Assembly: GCA_905207705.1 (NCBI GenBank)
Contig: CAJLMA010000013.1
Coordinates: 1 to 53,617, forward strand
Source of the DNA: an uncultured Prevotellaceae bacterium
GTDB lineage: Bacteria; Bacteroidota; Bacteroidia; Bacteroidales; Muribaculaceae
Reading direction: 5' to 3'
DNA length: 53,617 nucleotides
The notes under the pieces are model-generated. The model ran no database searches and was not told the origin of the DNA. It saw nothing but the letters and a program-made list of their open reading frames with translations. Each line of letters begins with the position of its first letter. Position 1 is the stretch's first letter. Below, in pieces: positions 1 to 8,949 of the stretch. The position numbers and the translations under genes are program-made.

Positions 1-250
1 AATATCGTAGTGCAGTAGACATTGAAATATACGAAGGTGTATAGAGATGATTGGCAATCAACTCACTCGATAGAGTCTTTCCTGAATATTCGGGGTTGAC
101 TACATAAAGCCCACGCTTCAGTCTTATGATAAGCCCCTGCTTCTCAAGCCACGTCACTTTCTTATTCGCAGACTTAAGTTCCGGATATAACGATTCAATG
201 ATTGAAGTCGTTACTGGAATAGTTCCTATTTCATTTAATTGCCTGTCCAT
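1..250 (-). CDS. AbiEi-type antitoxin, N-terminal part (runs off window)
   Basis: An open frame starts with ATG at 250 and continues off the left edge, giving about 83 residues beginning MDRQLNEIGT. It reads as a winged-helix segment (KKVTWLEKQGLIIRLKRG, then LYVVNPE) followed by SSELIANHLYTPSYIS and the start of STALRY. This is the typical N-terminus of AbiEi-family antitoxins of type IV toxin-antitoxin systems, DNA-binding repressors that oppose AbiEii nucleotidyltransferase toxins. The partner toxin would lie beyond the left edge. The match is from motif recognition only; other transcriptional regulators share this winged-helix module. Confidence 0.7.
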   Translation of the reverse strand, partial: MDRQLNEIGTIPVTTSIIESLYPELKSANKKVTWLEKQGLIIRLKRGLYVVNPEYSGKTLSSELIANHLYTPSYISMSTALRY

Positions 251-698
251 ACTGCAAATATAGTAATATTTTGAACAATAAAAGAAATAACACTTCTTTT
301 TCTATTCAAATTATTGCTACTATGGCTATCTTAAAAAATAGCGGCTGCTGTCACAATTGTCATAAATTCGTATTCGGTAGATTACATTGAAAGTTTTTTA
401 AGAAAAGTTGAACTTAAAAACCCATTCAGGACGATAAAAAATATCATTTTAATGAGATTTGTAAGAGCTGGCTTTAAACTATTAAAACATTAGCAGTAAA
501 TTATTTGTCTGAATAGATTAAGAAATCAAATACAACAAAACATCACCCAATGTGAAGATTAGATGAATATCACAACGCAATATCTGCTCTACAACTATTA
601 TCTTATTATTGTAGAGCAGATTATTATGAGAGAACAAGATAAAATAGTAACCAAAAGCCTCTATGTAACCTACAAGTTACTATGCTTACTCTGTAGGG
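251..698. other. AT-rich intergenic region
   Basis: No convincing coding frame is seen. The region is strongly AT-rich and contains one long perfect hairpin (582-621). It lies between the downstream end of the dual-HEPN gene and the start of the AbiEi-like gene, so it should hold the promoter of the latter, but I see no clear TAnnTTTG box in good position. Confidence 0.6.
582..621. terminator. Perfect 13-bp hairpin, possible terminator
   Basis: ATCTGCTCTACAA at 582-594 and its exact reverse complement at 609-621 enclose a 14-nt AT-only-like loop. It lies 77 bp past the stop of the leftward dual-HEPN gene. There is no good T-tract on either side, so it may act as an mRNA 3'-end structure or a protein site rather than an intrinsic terminator. 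Confidence 0.45.
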
Positions 699-2807
699 TC
701 ATTCAATATTATTTCTCTTTTTGAATTCGGCAAGCATTTCAATTGCATCTCTGTTTATGGGGTTATCTTCAAGTATTGCTTTGAAAATCTCTTCTGCTGT
801 GTCTATTTTACCACTTAATTCCGTCAATAGACCAACGCCGAATGATTCGTATATATCTGCACGATATCTGATGAAACAGTTGTTGTTCCATAGTTCGAGA
901 AATAAATTTGACTTCTGATTCTTTGTTTTTTCAAACAATGCGATTCTGTATAGCAACAATAAGTAGTGTTTGGTTGTCTCATATTTTTCCCATAACTTCA
1001 ATTCTTCATCATTGTTTGTATTTGAGTATGTGTAATATGCCTGTATGCTTTTGCGTAAACCGTCCTTCAGGAATCTATCGTAGTGAGTTTCATTTTTTCT
1101 TATGAATGAATAGTCACTATCAAGCACCCAGTGTTGATTAAGTGCTATCCATATTCCCAACGCTTCAATAGGATTCTCGATTTTATAAATACGATTTGCA
1201 AAATCCTCATCTACAGTATGTGGTTGTCTGCTATTGTTTATGTTGTATGGCCTGTCGCTTGTCAGGTAATGCAGGTACCCTATAAATGCTTGGCATTTTA
1301 TAGAATAACAATCGTTTCTTGTCAATCTTTGCAGATTGCTTTTAATATCATTATCGCTGTCTGCTGTGCAAATAGAGGTGAGGATGCAGAACAGATGGTA
1401 TTTTATATTCTGGTTAATCTCTCGGTCTCTCAACATGTTCAGGATTGTCCGTTGAAGTCTACTTGGAAATCCTCTTCTTGCTTTATGCAATCCTTCTATT
1501 ATGTCTTGCAAATCTGCTTCAATGCCATCCATTTCCCGTAAACGCAATGTGATGGCTGCAATCATTTGATTATATTGCTCTAAATCACTAGTGAACAGTA
1601 TATTGTTCATTTGAGCACATGCTTCGCCGTAATGTTTATCTTTTTGCTTTAATGATGCCAAAATCTCATCAGGGGACATAGTCTTTAGGCTTGCAATTTC
1701 TTCCAACTTTTTCCCATAATAATTGGTGACTCCTTCAATGCTTATCATTTGTGAATTGTAAATGATTGATCTAGGTGGAAGTCGTAGTGGGGTTAGCAAA
1801 AAAATATTTTTACATATAAAATTAAACAGATTGAGCATGTTTGTGTATTGTTCATACATTTCATCAATGCTCAAACTGTCCAGTATTGTATTTATTTCTG
1901 TAATACTACTTTTTTCATCAAAATGTCCACAAGCGCGGTCTCTTATTTTGCGGTTTTTCTTGAAAAACTCGTTTGTGCGATATAGTCTTTCAAAATCCTC
2001 AAATACTGAATCTAAAAGTTTTTTATTGTCTTTGGGGGTATAAAGGTTCTTGTACATGAGATCAAAGCCCTCTTCGTATTGTTCTTTATCAGGCTTAATC
2101 TCTTTACGTGTATATAGATTATCATGATAGTTATATATTATACATATCAGTAGTCTCTTGAATAATCTTTTAATTACGATGCTGCAATAGGGCTTGTTTA
2201 CGAGAGTATAAGCATAACTTGCCATAAGCTCAATTCCTTTTAAGAATTGTGCCTTACGCTGCTCGTTTGAGAAAGTGATAACTCCACCTTTATTGAAACC
2301 GAATAATTCCAAAGCGCTGTTTGTGATGCTTGCTTTGTCATCTGCATAAAGAGTATCTATAGCTTCTAATGCCATATTGAAATCATCCAAAAACTCGAAT
2401 CCTATATATTCAGTCTCTATTTCTTCTATGAGATTTTCCGCAAGAAATAATTCATCGATAAATTCTGAAATAGAGCCGTAATCAAAGCTTCTAAATATTC
2501 TTGAGTTCTCAAAAATATCAATAGTCTTATCTTCTGCAACTGTTTGATAATGAGCGCCCAATTTATCTCTGATATGCCTGAACTTACAGTTGTACTTATT
2601 TTTGATTTCATCTGAGAGTATTCGCTCAATTTCTCCTTTTGGAAGCGAATGACTCCACATTTTTGTAATGTCATCAGCACGTATCATAATATAGATACTT
2701 AGTAAACGTCCACAAACATCATCGACTTTTTTGGAATCAAATAGTTGCTTGCATATTGATATTTCGTTTAAGCAAAGATGAATCTTGTCAATCGTTGTGT
2801 TATCCAT
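699..2807 (-). CDS. Dual-HEPN-motif protein of unknown function
   Basis: About 702 residues from the ATG at 2807. The frame extends 12 codons further to a TTG at 2843, but a TAnnTTTG box at 2856-2863 puts transcription start near that TTG, so the ATG is preferred. Counting from the TTG, two similar helical domains are visible: the first carries IRDKLGAH (R92, H98) and the second IRDRACGH (R301, H307). Both fit the Rx4-6H signature of HEPN ribonucleases, and each is followed by a similar stretch of helices. The C-terminal 250 residues look helical and end in a TPR-like segment (GKIDTAEEIFKAILEDNP). HEPN proteins are often RNases in defence and toxin-antitoxin systems, and an AbiEi-like gene lies next door, so a defence role is plausible but inferred. 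No full-length family is recognised. Confidence 0.6.
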   Translation of the reverse strand: MDNTTIDKIHLCLNEISICKQLFDSKKVDDVCGRLLSIYIMIRADDITKMWSHSLPKGEIERILSDEIKNKYNCKFRHIRDKLGAHYQTVAEDKTIDIFENSRIFRSFDYGSISEFIDELFLAENLIEEIETEYIGFEFLDDFNMALEAIDTLYADDKASITNSALELFGFNKGGVITFSNEQRKAQFLKGIELMASYAYTLVNKPYCSIVIKRLFKRLLICIIYNYHDNLYTRKEIKPDKEQYEEGFDLMYKNLYTPKDNKKLLDSVFEDFERLYRTNEFFKKNRKIRDRACGHFDEKSSITEINTILDSLSIDEMYEQYTNMLNLFNFICKNIFLLTPLRLPPRSIIYNSQMISIEGVTNYYGKKLEEIASLKTMSPDEILASLKQKDKHYGEACAQMNNILFTSDLEQYNQMIAAITLRLREMDGIEADLQDIIEGLHKARRGFPSRLQRTILNMLRDREINQNIKYHLFCILTSICTADSDNDIKSNLQRLTRNDCYSIKCQAFIGYLHYLTSDRPYNINNSRQPHTVDEDFANRIYKIENPIEALGIWIALNQHWVLDSDYSFIRKNETHYDRFLKDGLRKSIQAYYTYSNTNNDEELKLWEKYETTKHYLLLLYRIALFEKTKNQKSNLFLELWNNNCFIRYRADIYESFGVGLLTELSGKIDTAEEIFKAILEDNPINRDAIEMLAEFKKRNNIE

Positions 2808-2855
2808 ATATATGAGATTATTTATGTTATTAATGCTGCACAATGTTGTATTTTA

Positions 2856-2863
2856 CAAAAATA
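2856..2863 (-). promoter_or_regulatory. -7 box of the dual-HEPN gene
   Basis: The minus strand reads TATTTTTG, matching the Bacteroidota -7 consensus TAnnTTTG, 48 bp before the ATG at 2807. No exact TTTG -33 box is seen at the usual 19-21 bp distance. Confidence 0.45.
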
Positions 2864-3010
2864 CTCTTTTCAGGAATATCATATTGAGATTTTTGTAAAA
2901 AACACTTGGAGCCGAATCTTTGAATGTGTCCACCATTTAATAAGATAGAGCATACTATAAAATATCCTGCAAAATTGTTTTGAATGTAAAAAGTGTGTTA
3001 CATTTACAAA

Positions 3011-3030
3011 TCCGAAACCGCTGTTTCGGA
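3011..3030. repeat. Perfect 8-bp inverted repeat, 4-nt loop
   Basis: TCCGAAAC at 3011-3018 pairs exactly with GTTTCGGA at 3023-3030 around the loop CGCT. A further TTTCGGA-like half copy follows at about 3040. It is not followed by a T-tract, so a protein-binding site or RNA hairpin is more likely than a terminator. Confidence 0.5.
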
Positions 3031-3243
3031 AACATTCATTTCGGAACAACAAACAAACTCTGCCATGTATTTATTGGTTGTCTTTACTTTTTTGTTCTAA
3101 ACCCAAAGTATAGAATAATCCGGCAAAAGCAACCAACTGCTCGATATTTTTTCTATAGCACTCCATTGATAGAGACTGTGGTGAAATGCTAAAATCTGCA
3201 CAAAATTATGGTTCTGATTCCGACATCGGTTTCAGAGCCATTT

Positions 3244-3418
3244 TTGTACCTTTTCTCATCAAAAAACGGCATTTTTCACAAGTTTTTGTACCGCACATTT
3301 TGATATTCAAGAAATTACACTTACTTTTACTTTCCAAAATGGAGGTACAAGCCGAGAATGGTGCTAAAAATCAATAACTTACACATTCTCAGATACTTGC
3401 CAACTTGTTGGTTGTACC
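3244..3418. repeat. TTGTACC repeats beside integrase relic
   Basis: TTGTACC occurs at 3244-3250, 3286-3292 and 3412-3418, and inverted at 3344-3350. The first two are part of identical TTTTTGTACC decamers 42 bp apart. Clustered short repeats next to a tyrosine recombinase gene resemble integrase arm-type sites, but this is inference from position only. Confidence 0.35.
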
Positions 3419-3449
3419 TTTCAGAGCGCTATACTATTGATAATCAACA

Positions 3450-4109
3450 ATGTATACTTACTGCATCGGCAAATGTACTTTCGGCGAAGTGAACGTGAAT
3501 TTGTGCAAGCGTTTCCGCGAATACTTGCTAAATGCCAAACAGCTCAAACACACCGACCGTCCGATTTCACTCAATTCAGCCTCCGGCTACTACTCCACAT
3601 TCCGAGGATTATTGAATATTGCCTACCGTGATAAGTGGCTTCACGAGAACATCAATGATTTCTTGGATAGGATTGAGCCGGAAGATGTAAAAAAGGAATA
3701 TCTCACATTGGATGAAGTTAAGCAGCTTGCAGCTACGCCTTGCGACATCCCTGTACTCAAAGCAGCCTCTCTTTTCGCTTGCCTTACAGGATTGCGCATC
3801 AGTGACATTCTGAAATTGCAATGGGAAGATTTTGAAATCGCTCCCGACCAAGGCTATTGCCTCCGCGTCCGTACACAAAAGACACAGACGGAAGCAACTC
3901 TCCCTATCAGTAACGAAGCATACGAACTGTGCGGCACACCCGATACGGGAAAGGTTTTCAAAGGATTACAACGGAGCATGACACAACATCCTCTAAAAAA
4001 ATGGATTAAGCAAGCCGGAATCCAGAAGCACATCAGCTTTCACGGCCTAAGACATATCAATTTTTCTTACTCATTGAAAACAAGAAACTTACAAAGATTG
4101 TTAGCTTGA
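3450..4109 (+). pseudogene. Tyrosine recombinase (integrase) fragment, truncated at both ends
   Basis: The 219-residue frame contains the core-binding end and most of the catalytic domain of a Bacteroides-type phage-like integrase. TGLRISD supplies the first catalytic Arg (R116), RTQKTQ the Lys (K144), and HGLRH the His/Arg box (198-202). About 100 N-terminal residues of the SAM-like domain are missing (homology begins near GKCTFGEV at 3468). After HGLRH the sequence changes abruptly at about 4054 into unrelated residues and stops, so the last His/Trp and the nucleophilic Tyr are absent. It cannot be an active recombinase and marks an old integration or deletion. Confidence 0.85.
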
Positions 4110-4361
4110 TAGATAACAACTTGAAAACCAGCGAGCTTCTATATTCTGCAATGTTCTGCACTAATCAAAAGAACGCTTTTCTCATTTGCAAAAGTAACAT
4201 TTTCCGCACTTATTGCCAAAACTATTCCTCTGAAAAATAGAGAAAATCGAACATCTTTCCATTATTGTACATTTGTTGCTTATCTTGCGATGCCACCAAA
4301 AAAGCACTACCCCTTTAATCCCATACAGTTCCACATTATATTTAAGCCTATCTGTTCGCGG

Positions 4362-4425
4362 AGCGGCCTGTTGGCAGGTTTGCTTGTCTGCCTGTGTACC
4401 GGCAAGCAAGCAAGACGGCAGGCAG
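4362..4425. repeat. GC-rich inverted-repeat island
   Basis: In otherwise AT-rich DNA there is a GC-rich patch whose halves are related by imperfect dyad symmetry. TTGCTTG (4380-4386) faces CAAGCAA (4403-4409) across 16 nt, and outer GCCTG and CAGGC blocks extend the symmetry. GGCAGG and its complement recur several times. It could be a transfer origin, a replication or integration site, or a strong mRNA structure. Confidence 0.4.
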
Positions 4426-5013
4426 GTTAGAGTGCGGGCAGGATTGCAGACCTGCGTGTGTATGCATACGCTTTTGTTTATTGCACCATTCCTTTGTTGC
4501 TTCATTACTACGTTGATAGGCAAATACATTATGCTGCCGATTTTACATTATCCAAACTCCACCCTTCTGAATCCGCATCCCATTGCTAATGCTTTTATTT
4601 GAAGTTCACTGTTGTAAACCAGTACGACAGCACAACAGTAAACCAGCGCATCATTGAAACTATGTTGTTTCCTATCTGTATGGAATGGCTTTCTTGATTA
4701 TCCGTTTCTGTTCATCATCGGTTCTGCAAACCATTGGTTCAATGCACTTATGAACAAGCGAGGAAGTGTTTGCCTAAAATTGCATTTTCCTATTGGTCTA
4801 AGGCGGATTTTGGCTGTAATTGGCATATATTGGCATCGGATTGACGCTATTGTCTGCATCTTAGGAAAGTAAAAATCCGTTTTTTTGCCCTGCATTCTCA
4901 AATAAGATTCAGACTTGCATAGCCAGCATTATTCGTTCTTCTTTTGGCAGCTTGGACATCGAAGAACAATCGGAATAACAGCACAAATTCTAATCCGTTT
5001 GCTGAAGGATTTT

Positions 5014-5117
5014 TGATTTCACGAGAAATCAGCAAGGTGTCCTTCGAGTTACTCGAAGGCTTTTCGGGTTACTCCCGAAACCTTGCCGCCGGGTTGCCTC
5101 TCCGAAGTCGGGCAACC
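5014..5117. repeat. Four consecutive stem-loops downstream of rteB
   Basis: Four perfect stems follow one another: TGATTTC/GAAATCA (5014-5031, 4-nt loop), CCTTCGAG/CTCGAAGG (5041-5059, 3-nt loop), TTTCGGG/CCCGAAA (5062-5080, 5-nt loop) and GGTTGCC/GGCAACC (5092-5117, 12-nt loop). The second and third share the sequence GTTACTC across their loops. They lie 27-130 bp past the rteB stop, so they may end or stabilise the rteA-rteB transcript, or form a structured RNA or transfer site. Confidence 0.6.
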
Positions 5118-5143
5118 TGTTCCAACCTTGCGGTGTTCTATGG

Positions 5144-6429
5144 CTATTCCTTGTATTTTATGCCGTACAGTCTTATCTTGTTGTACAGTGTGGTACGCCC
5201 TATGCCGAGCAATGCTGCTGCCAACTTGCGGTTGCCCCTTGCCTGTTCCAGCGCATGGATGATTTGTTTCTTTTCCATGTCGTTTAGCGCAAGTGAAGCG
5301 TCAGCCGCCAATGGCGTTTCGTCAAGCTCCAACGTGTCAGCCGTGACCGTATCTCCTTCGGTATGCAGCACCGCCATGCGCACGACCCGTTTCAGTTCCC
5401 TTACGTTGCCGCCCCATGTATAAGCGAGCAACTGTTTTCTTGCTTCCGCGTCAAAGCATTTCACCTGCTTTTCAAATTCCTTGTTGGCAAGTTTCAAGAA
5501 GAAGTCTGCCAATGGCATGATGTCCTCACGGCATTCGCGCAACTGCGGTATGTGCAGGGTGTATTCTTTCAACCGTTGGTACAAATCCGCACGGAAACGC
5601 TTTTCGGCGATAGCTGCCTGCAAGTCCTCGTTGGTGGCGGCAATGATGCGGACATCAGCTTTCTTGTCTTTGCTGCCGCCCATGGGTCTGTACATTTTGG
5701 ACTCCAACGCACGGAGCAGCATCTGCTGCACTTCTGGTGGCAGGTTGCCTATCTCGTCGAGGAACAATGTGCCTCCGGCGGCTTCCTCCCAGAAGCCTTG
5801 CTTCTTGTTTTCGGCTCCTGTGAACGCCCATTTCTCGTGTCCGAACAGTTCGGACGCGGCAAGCTCCTTTGACAGCAGTCCGCAATCTACGGCTACGAAT
5901 GGCTTTCCTGCCCGTTTGCTCCTTGCGTGTATTTTCTCGGCGATATGTTCCTTTCCCGTGCCGCTTTCGCCCAATATCAGGACGCTCATATTGGTTGGGA
6001 CGACCAGCCTTATCTTGCGGTCTATCTCGCGGAAAGCCGCGCTCTGCCGCTCGTAAATCGGTGTCTCGTGCCTCTCCATCCTTTTCCACAAGGTTTTCAG
6101 GAGCGGGAAAAGGTTGTCCTCAATCAGTTTCTTCGGGATGTAGTCCTCCGCGCCCGACTTCATCGACCGGACGGCGGTGGGCACTTCGTCATAGTCGGTC
6201 ATGACGATGTAGGGATTGTTCCTGCCTTGTTTCCTTAGTTCTTCCAACAGTGCGATGCCGTCACCGTCGGGTAGGCGCATATCGGCAAGCACGATGTCAT
6301 CCCCTGCATCTTGGCAAACAGCTTCCGCACGCCGTTGCAGTTAGAGGCAGCCATACAATGAAATCCTTTGTTTTCCAACAGGCGGCACACAAAGTCGGAA
6401 TAGATGACGTTGTCCTTAATGACGATTAT
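5144..6429 (-). pseudogene. rteB: rteB relic: sigma-54-type response regulator, frameshifted
   Basis: RteB is the NtrC-type activator of CTnDOT-family elements that relays RteA signals to rteC and excision. The translation matches it: receiver domain with LADMRLPDG, AAA+ domain with Walker A GESGTGKE and Walker B GGTLFLDE, and a Fis-type helix-turn-helix near the end (LAAALLGIGRTTLYNKI). Three defects are visible. No ATG, GTG or TTG opens the frame next to the rteA stop. One G is missing from a G-run at 6301-6304, so the first 43 or so codons are out of frame with the rest. The sigma-54-contact motif GAFTGA reads WAFTGA (codon 5828-5830). The remaining frame could start only at an internal GTG (6292), lacking the start of the receiver domain. 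Confidence 0.88.
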
Positions 6430-8719
6430 TCTGCCTCCTTCCTTGCCAAATCAATTATCAACTTCCCCTGTGCCAATACTTCGTCTACAGCGGACTGCAC
6501 ATTTTCATCCGATATGTTCTCCTTGTGGATGGCATCATACAACATTTTCAACGGCTGTTCCGCCTTTATCAGCATCCACGAGCTTCTGAGGTGATGCACC
6601 CAATTATCCAACGCTTCCATGTCCCTGGTTTCCACAACCTTGCGTACCTCGTCCATGTCGGATTGCGTCGTGGTTGCCAGCTTCTCCAATGTTCGCCACT
6701 TGTCGCCGAAAACGAGCAGGGGCGAGAGGTCTATGCGGCTTGTCTTATTCTGCTTGAAGCAACGCTCTGTGACAGCCAGCAGCTCGTCTATGGAGCAAGG
6801 TTTGGGCAGCATGGCTGCGAAGCCTTTTTCTTTCAGTTCTTCTTCCTCCACATAGCCTGCGGCGGTGGCGGCGACTACGTGTATGATTCGTGAGTTGCCG
6901 ATTTCCGACGTGCGCAGGAGTTCCAGCACCTCGTAGCCGTTCACCTCCGGCATCTTCAGGTCGGTTATCAGCAGGTCGTAGTTCTTTGTGCGCATCAGGT
7001 CTGTCAATTCGTCCACGCTTTGACAGGTGTCGCACTCCACGCCATTTTGCCTGTACATGTCGTGAAGCATATTGAGCAAAAGAATGTCATTGTCTATCGC
7101 CAATATATTGCAATTGGAAAGTGACGCATGGTTTTCAGGCTTCTTTTCGCTTATTGCTGTTTCCTTCGCCTTGGGTAAGGGCAGGCTCACGGTGAAGCGG
7201 CTTCCCTTGCCCGGTTCGCTTTCCACACGGATGCTTCCTTTCAACAGTTTCACCGTATCGGATACAATGGCAAGCCCCAACCCGAAGCCGTCTTCCGTCA
7301 CGGCGTTGCCCAACTGCTCAAATGGGGTGAATATCCGTGCTTGTTGTTCTTTTGTCATGCCTGTTCCCGTGTCCGACACCGACAACGTGAATGTACCGTC
7401 CTTGTAATCGGCACTCAATGCGACTGTCTCGCTTTTGGTAAACTTGATTGCGTTGGATAGCAGGTTGCTTCCGATGCTCAGTATGCGGTTTTTGTCGCCA
7501 CTTACTATCCCGTCCGCACGGTTCTCTACCGTGAAAGAAAGGTGTTCCCCGTCCGCCAACGGTGTGAACTCTATTTGCAGGGTCTCGGCGATGGAACGCA
7601 GCTTGAATGGCTTGACGCTTGGAGTTTCCTTGCCGCTGTCCAAACGGAAATACACAAGCAGGCTGTTTATCATCCCGGCCATGCGCCCGGCGGCATCATG
7701 GATGGTCTGTGCGTGGCGCATACGGCTGTCCGCCACCGTGTCGGTCAGTAGCAGTTCGGCGTTGCCGCTGATGGCGGTCAATGAGGTGCGCAGTTCGTGG
7801 GTGACGTTTTGGATGAGGTTGCGCCGCAACTTTATCAGCTTTTCATTTGCCTCGTTGCTCTCCAGCAACTCGCCGATGAGTTTCTCGCGCTGTTTCCGCT
7901 CGTTATCGTTGCGCTTCATTTCCCGATGTATGACGAACAGCAGGACGATGGCGGCGGATATTGTGATGGTGAACAGCCGCACGGACAACGACTGCGCTTC
8001 GGCTATCTTCTGTTCCCGTTCTACAAAGGCTTTTTGCACCTGAGTGTCAAAGTTGCGTATCAGCCTGTCCAGTTCTGTGTTCAACGCCCGGTTGCGAGTA
8101 CGCAGACTGTCGGAGTATGATTCCATCTCAGCTGTCTGCCGCTGTTGTAGGGTTATCAGGCTGTCGCTGAATTGGTGCAGTTCCTTAGCGGAAGGGAGCA
8201 CTTGCACGGGCTTCTTACCCCTAAAGAAGCCCGCGATGCCTTTCTTTTTCTGCGTGACGGTACGCACACGGGTGGCACGTTTCGCCACTTCGGGCAGGTG
8301 GTTCACTAAAAGGCTGTCCGCATTCCCTTGCCGTTCCACCGCTTCCTTAATGTGCAATAAATGAGTTTCCTTTTCTGCCAAAAGGGTGCGCAGGGTGTCT
8401 ATCTGTGCCGGACGCACATACGCTGTGCAATGAGGCTTCAAGGCTTGCAGCAGGCTGTCGGTACGCAAACGCTGGTTCTGATAGTAGTGTCAGCCTCGTC
8501 CCAACCTATGGCACTCTAGCCTAACATGGCAAGCCGGGTGATGTGGCGGTGGGTGTCACTGATGTCAAGCCGCATTTGCCGGATAATTTCCGCTCCGGCT
8601 TTTATTTCCCCGACTCGTTCGCGTTTATGCAACAAAATAAAAAACATGCTTATTCCTATAATAAACGTGACCAGGTATCCAAGTAGTATTTTAAGTTGTA
8701 GTCGTTGTTCGAAATTCAT
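6426..8719 (-). pseudogene. rteA: rteA relic: hybrid sensor histidine kinase, nonsense and frameshift
   Basis: The intact gene encodes the membrane sensor of the CTnDOT RteA-RteB pair, normally co-transcribed with tetQ. The N-terminus (MNFEQRLQLKILLGYLVTF, one membrane helix) starts at 8719 but meets a TAG at 8516-8518. About 30 bases later, near 8481-8486, one base is missing relative to the expected reading. Downstream the frame is open for 680 codons: second membrane helix LFTITISAAIVLLFVI, H-box NVTHELRTSL (H224), N-box NLLSNAIKF, G-boxes DTGTGM and GFGLGLA, a receiver domain with LITDLKMP (D503) and an Hpt-like WVHHLRSSW. Without the N-terminus the sensor would lose its first membrane anchor. 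No tetQ lies upstream. Confidence 0.9.
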
Positions 8720-8902
8720 TTCCTTTTATTTTTAATTTACAACAAACAAGATACTTGCTTCCTATAAAATGGATAGACATTATCATTAAAACAGCGATAT
8801 TAGAGTATTACTTGTTCCCAATCTTGATTTCTGAACAGCAATGATAATTTATTCTGCAAACTAATTCATTCTTCTAAGCCTTATATGGCAAACAACTAAT
8901 TA

Positions 8903-8942
8903 AAAGCACTTCCATTTTATATTTCAAAAACAGAAGTGCTTT
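8903..8942 (-). terminator. Terminator of the redox operon
   Basis: AAAGCACTTC (8903-8912) and GAAGTGCTTT (8933-8942) form a 10-bp stem with a 20-nt loop, followed on the minus strand by TTTTAATT. It lies 8 bp beyond the stop of the alpha/beta hydrolase gene. Confidence 0.8.
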
Positions 8943-8949
8943 AGGGAGG

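Larger units (their letters stand above)
2864..3449. other. Non-coding region between HEPN gene and integrase relic
   Basis: Roughly 590 bp with no supported gene; short frames here have no recognisable content. It contains a tight hairpin at 3011-3030 and four copies of TTGTACC (one inverted) between 3244 and 3418, just before the integrase relic. It may be the remains of an element end or attachment region. Confidence 0.5.
4110..5143. other. Non-coding remnant DNA of a mobile element
   Basis: About 1 kb between the integrase fossil and the rteB relic. Open frames exist on both strands but overlap each other and have no recognisable domain. The stretch holds a GC-rich inverted-repeat island (4362-4425), a tandem ATTGGCAT pair near 4820, and a run of four hairpins (5014-5117). 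Its position next to rteB suggests decayed conjugative-transposon backbone. Confidence 0.5.

Noticed and set aside
4182..4901. Several overlapping 60-115 codon frames on both strands
   Set aside because: They overlap each other, follow no promoter or family, and lie in repeat-rich remnant DNA.
5144..6292. rteB as a functional shortened response regulator from an internal GTG
   Set aside because: The start of the receiver domain would be missing and the GAFTGA loop is altered, so function is unlikely.
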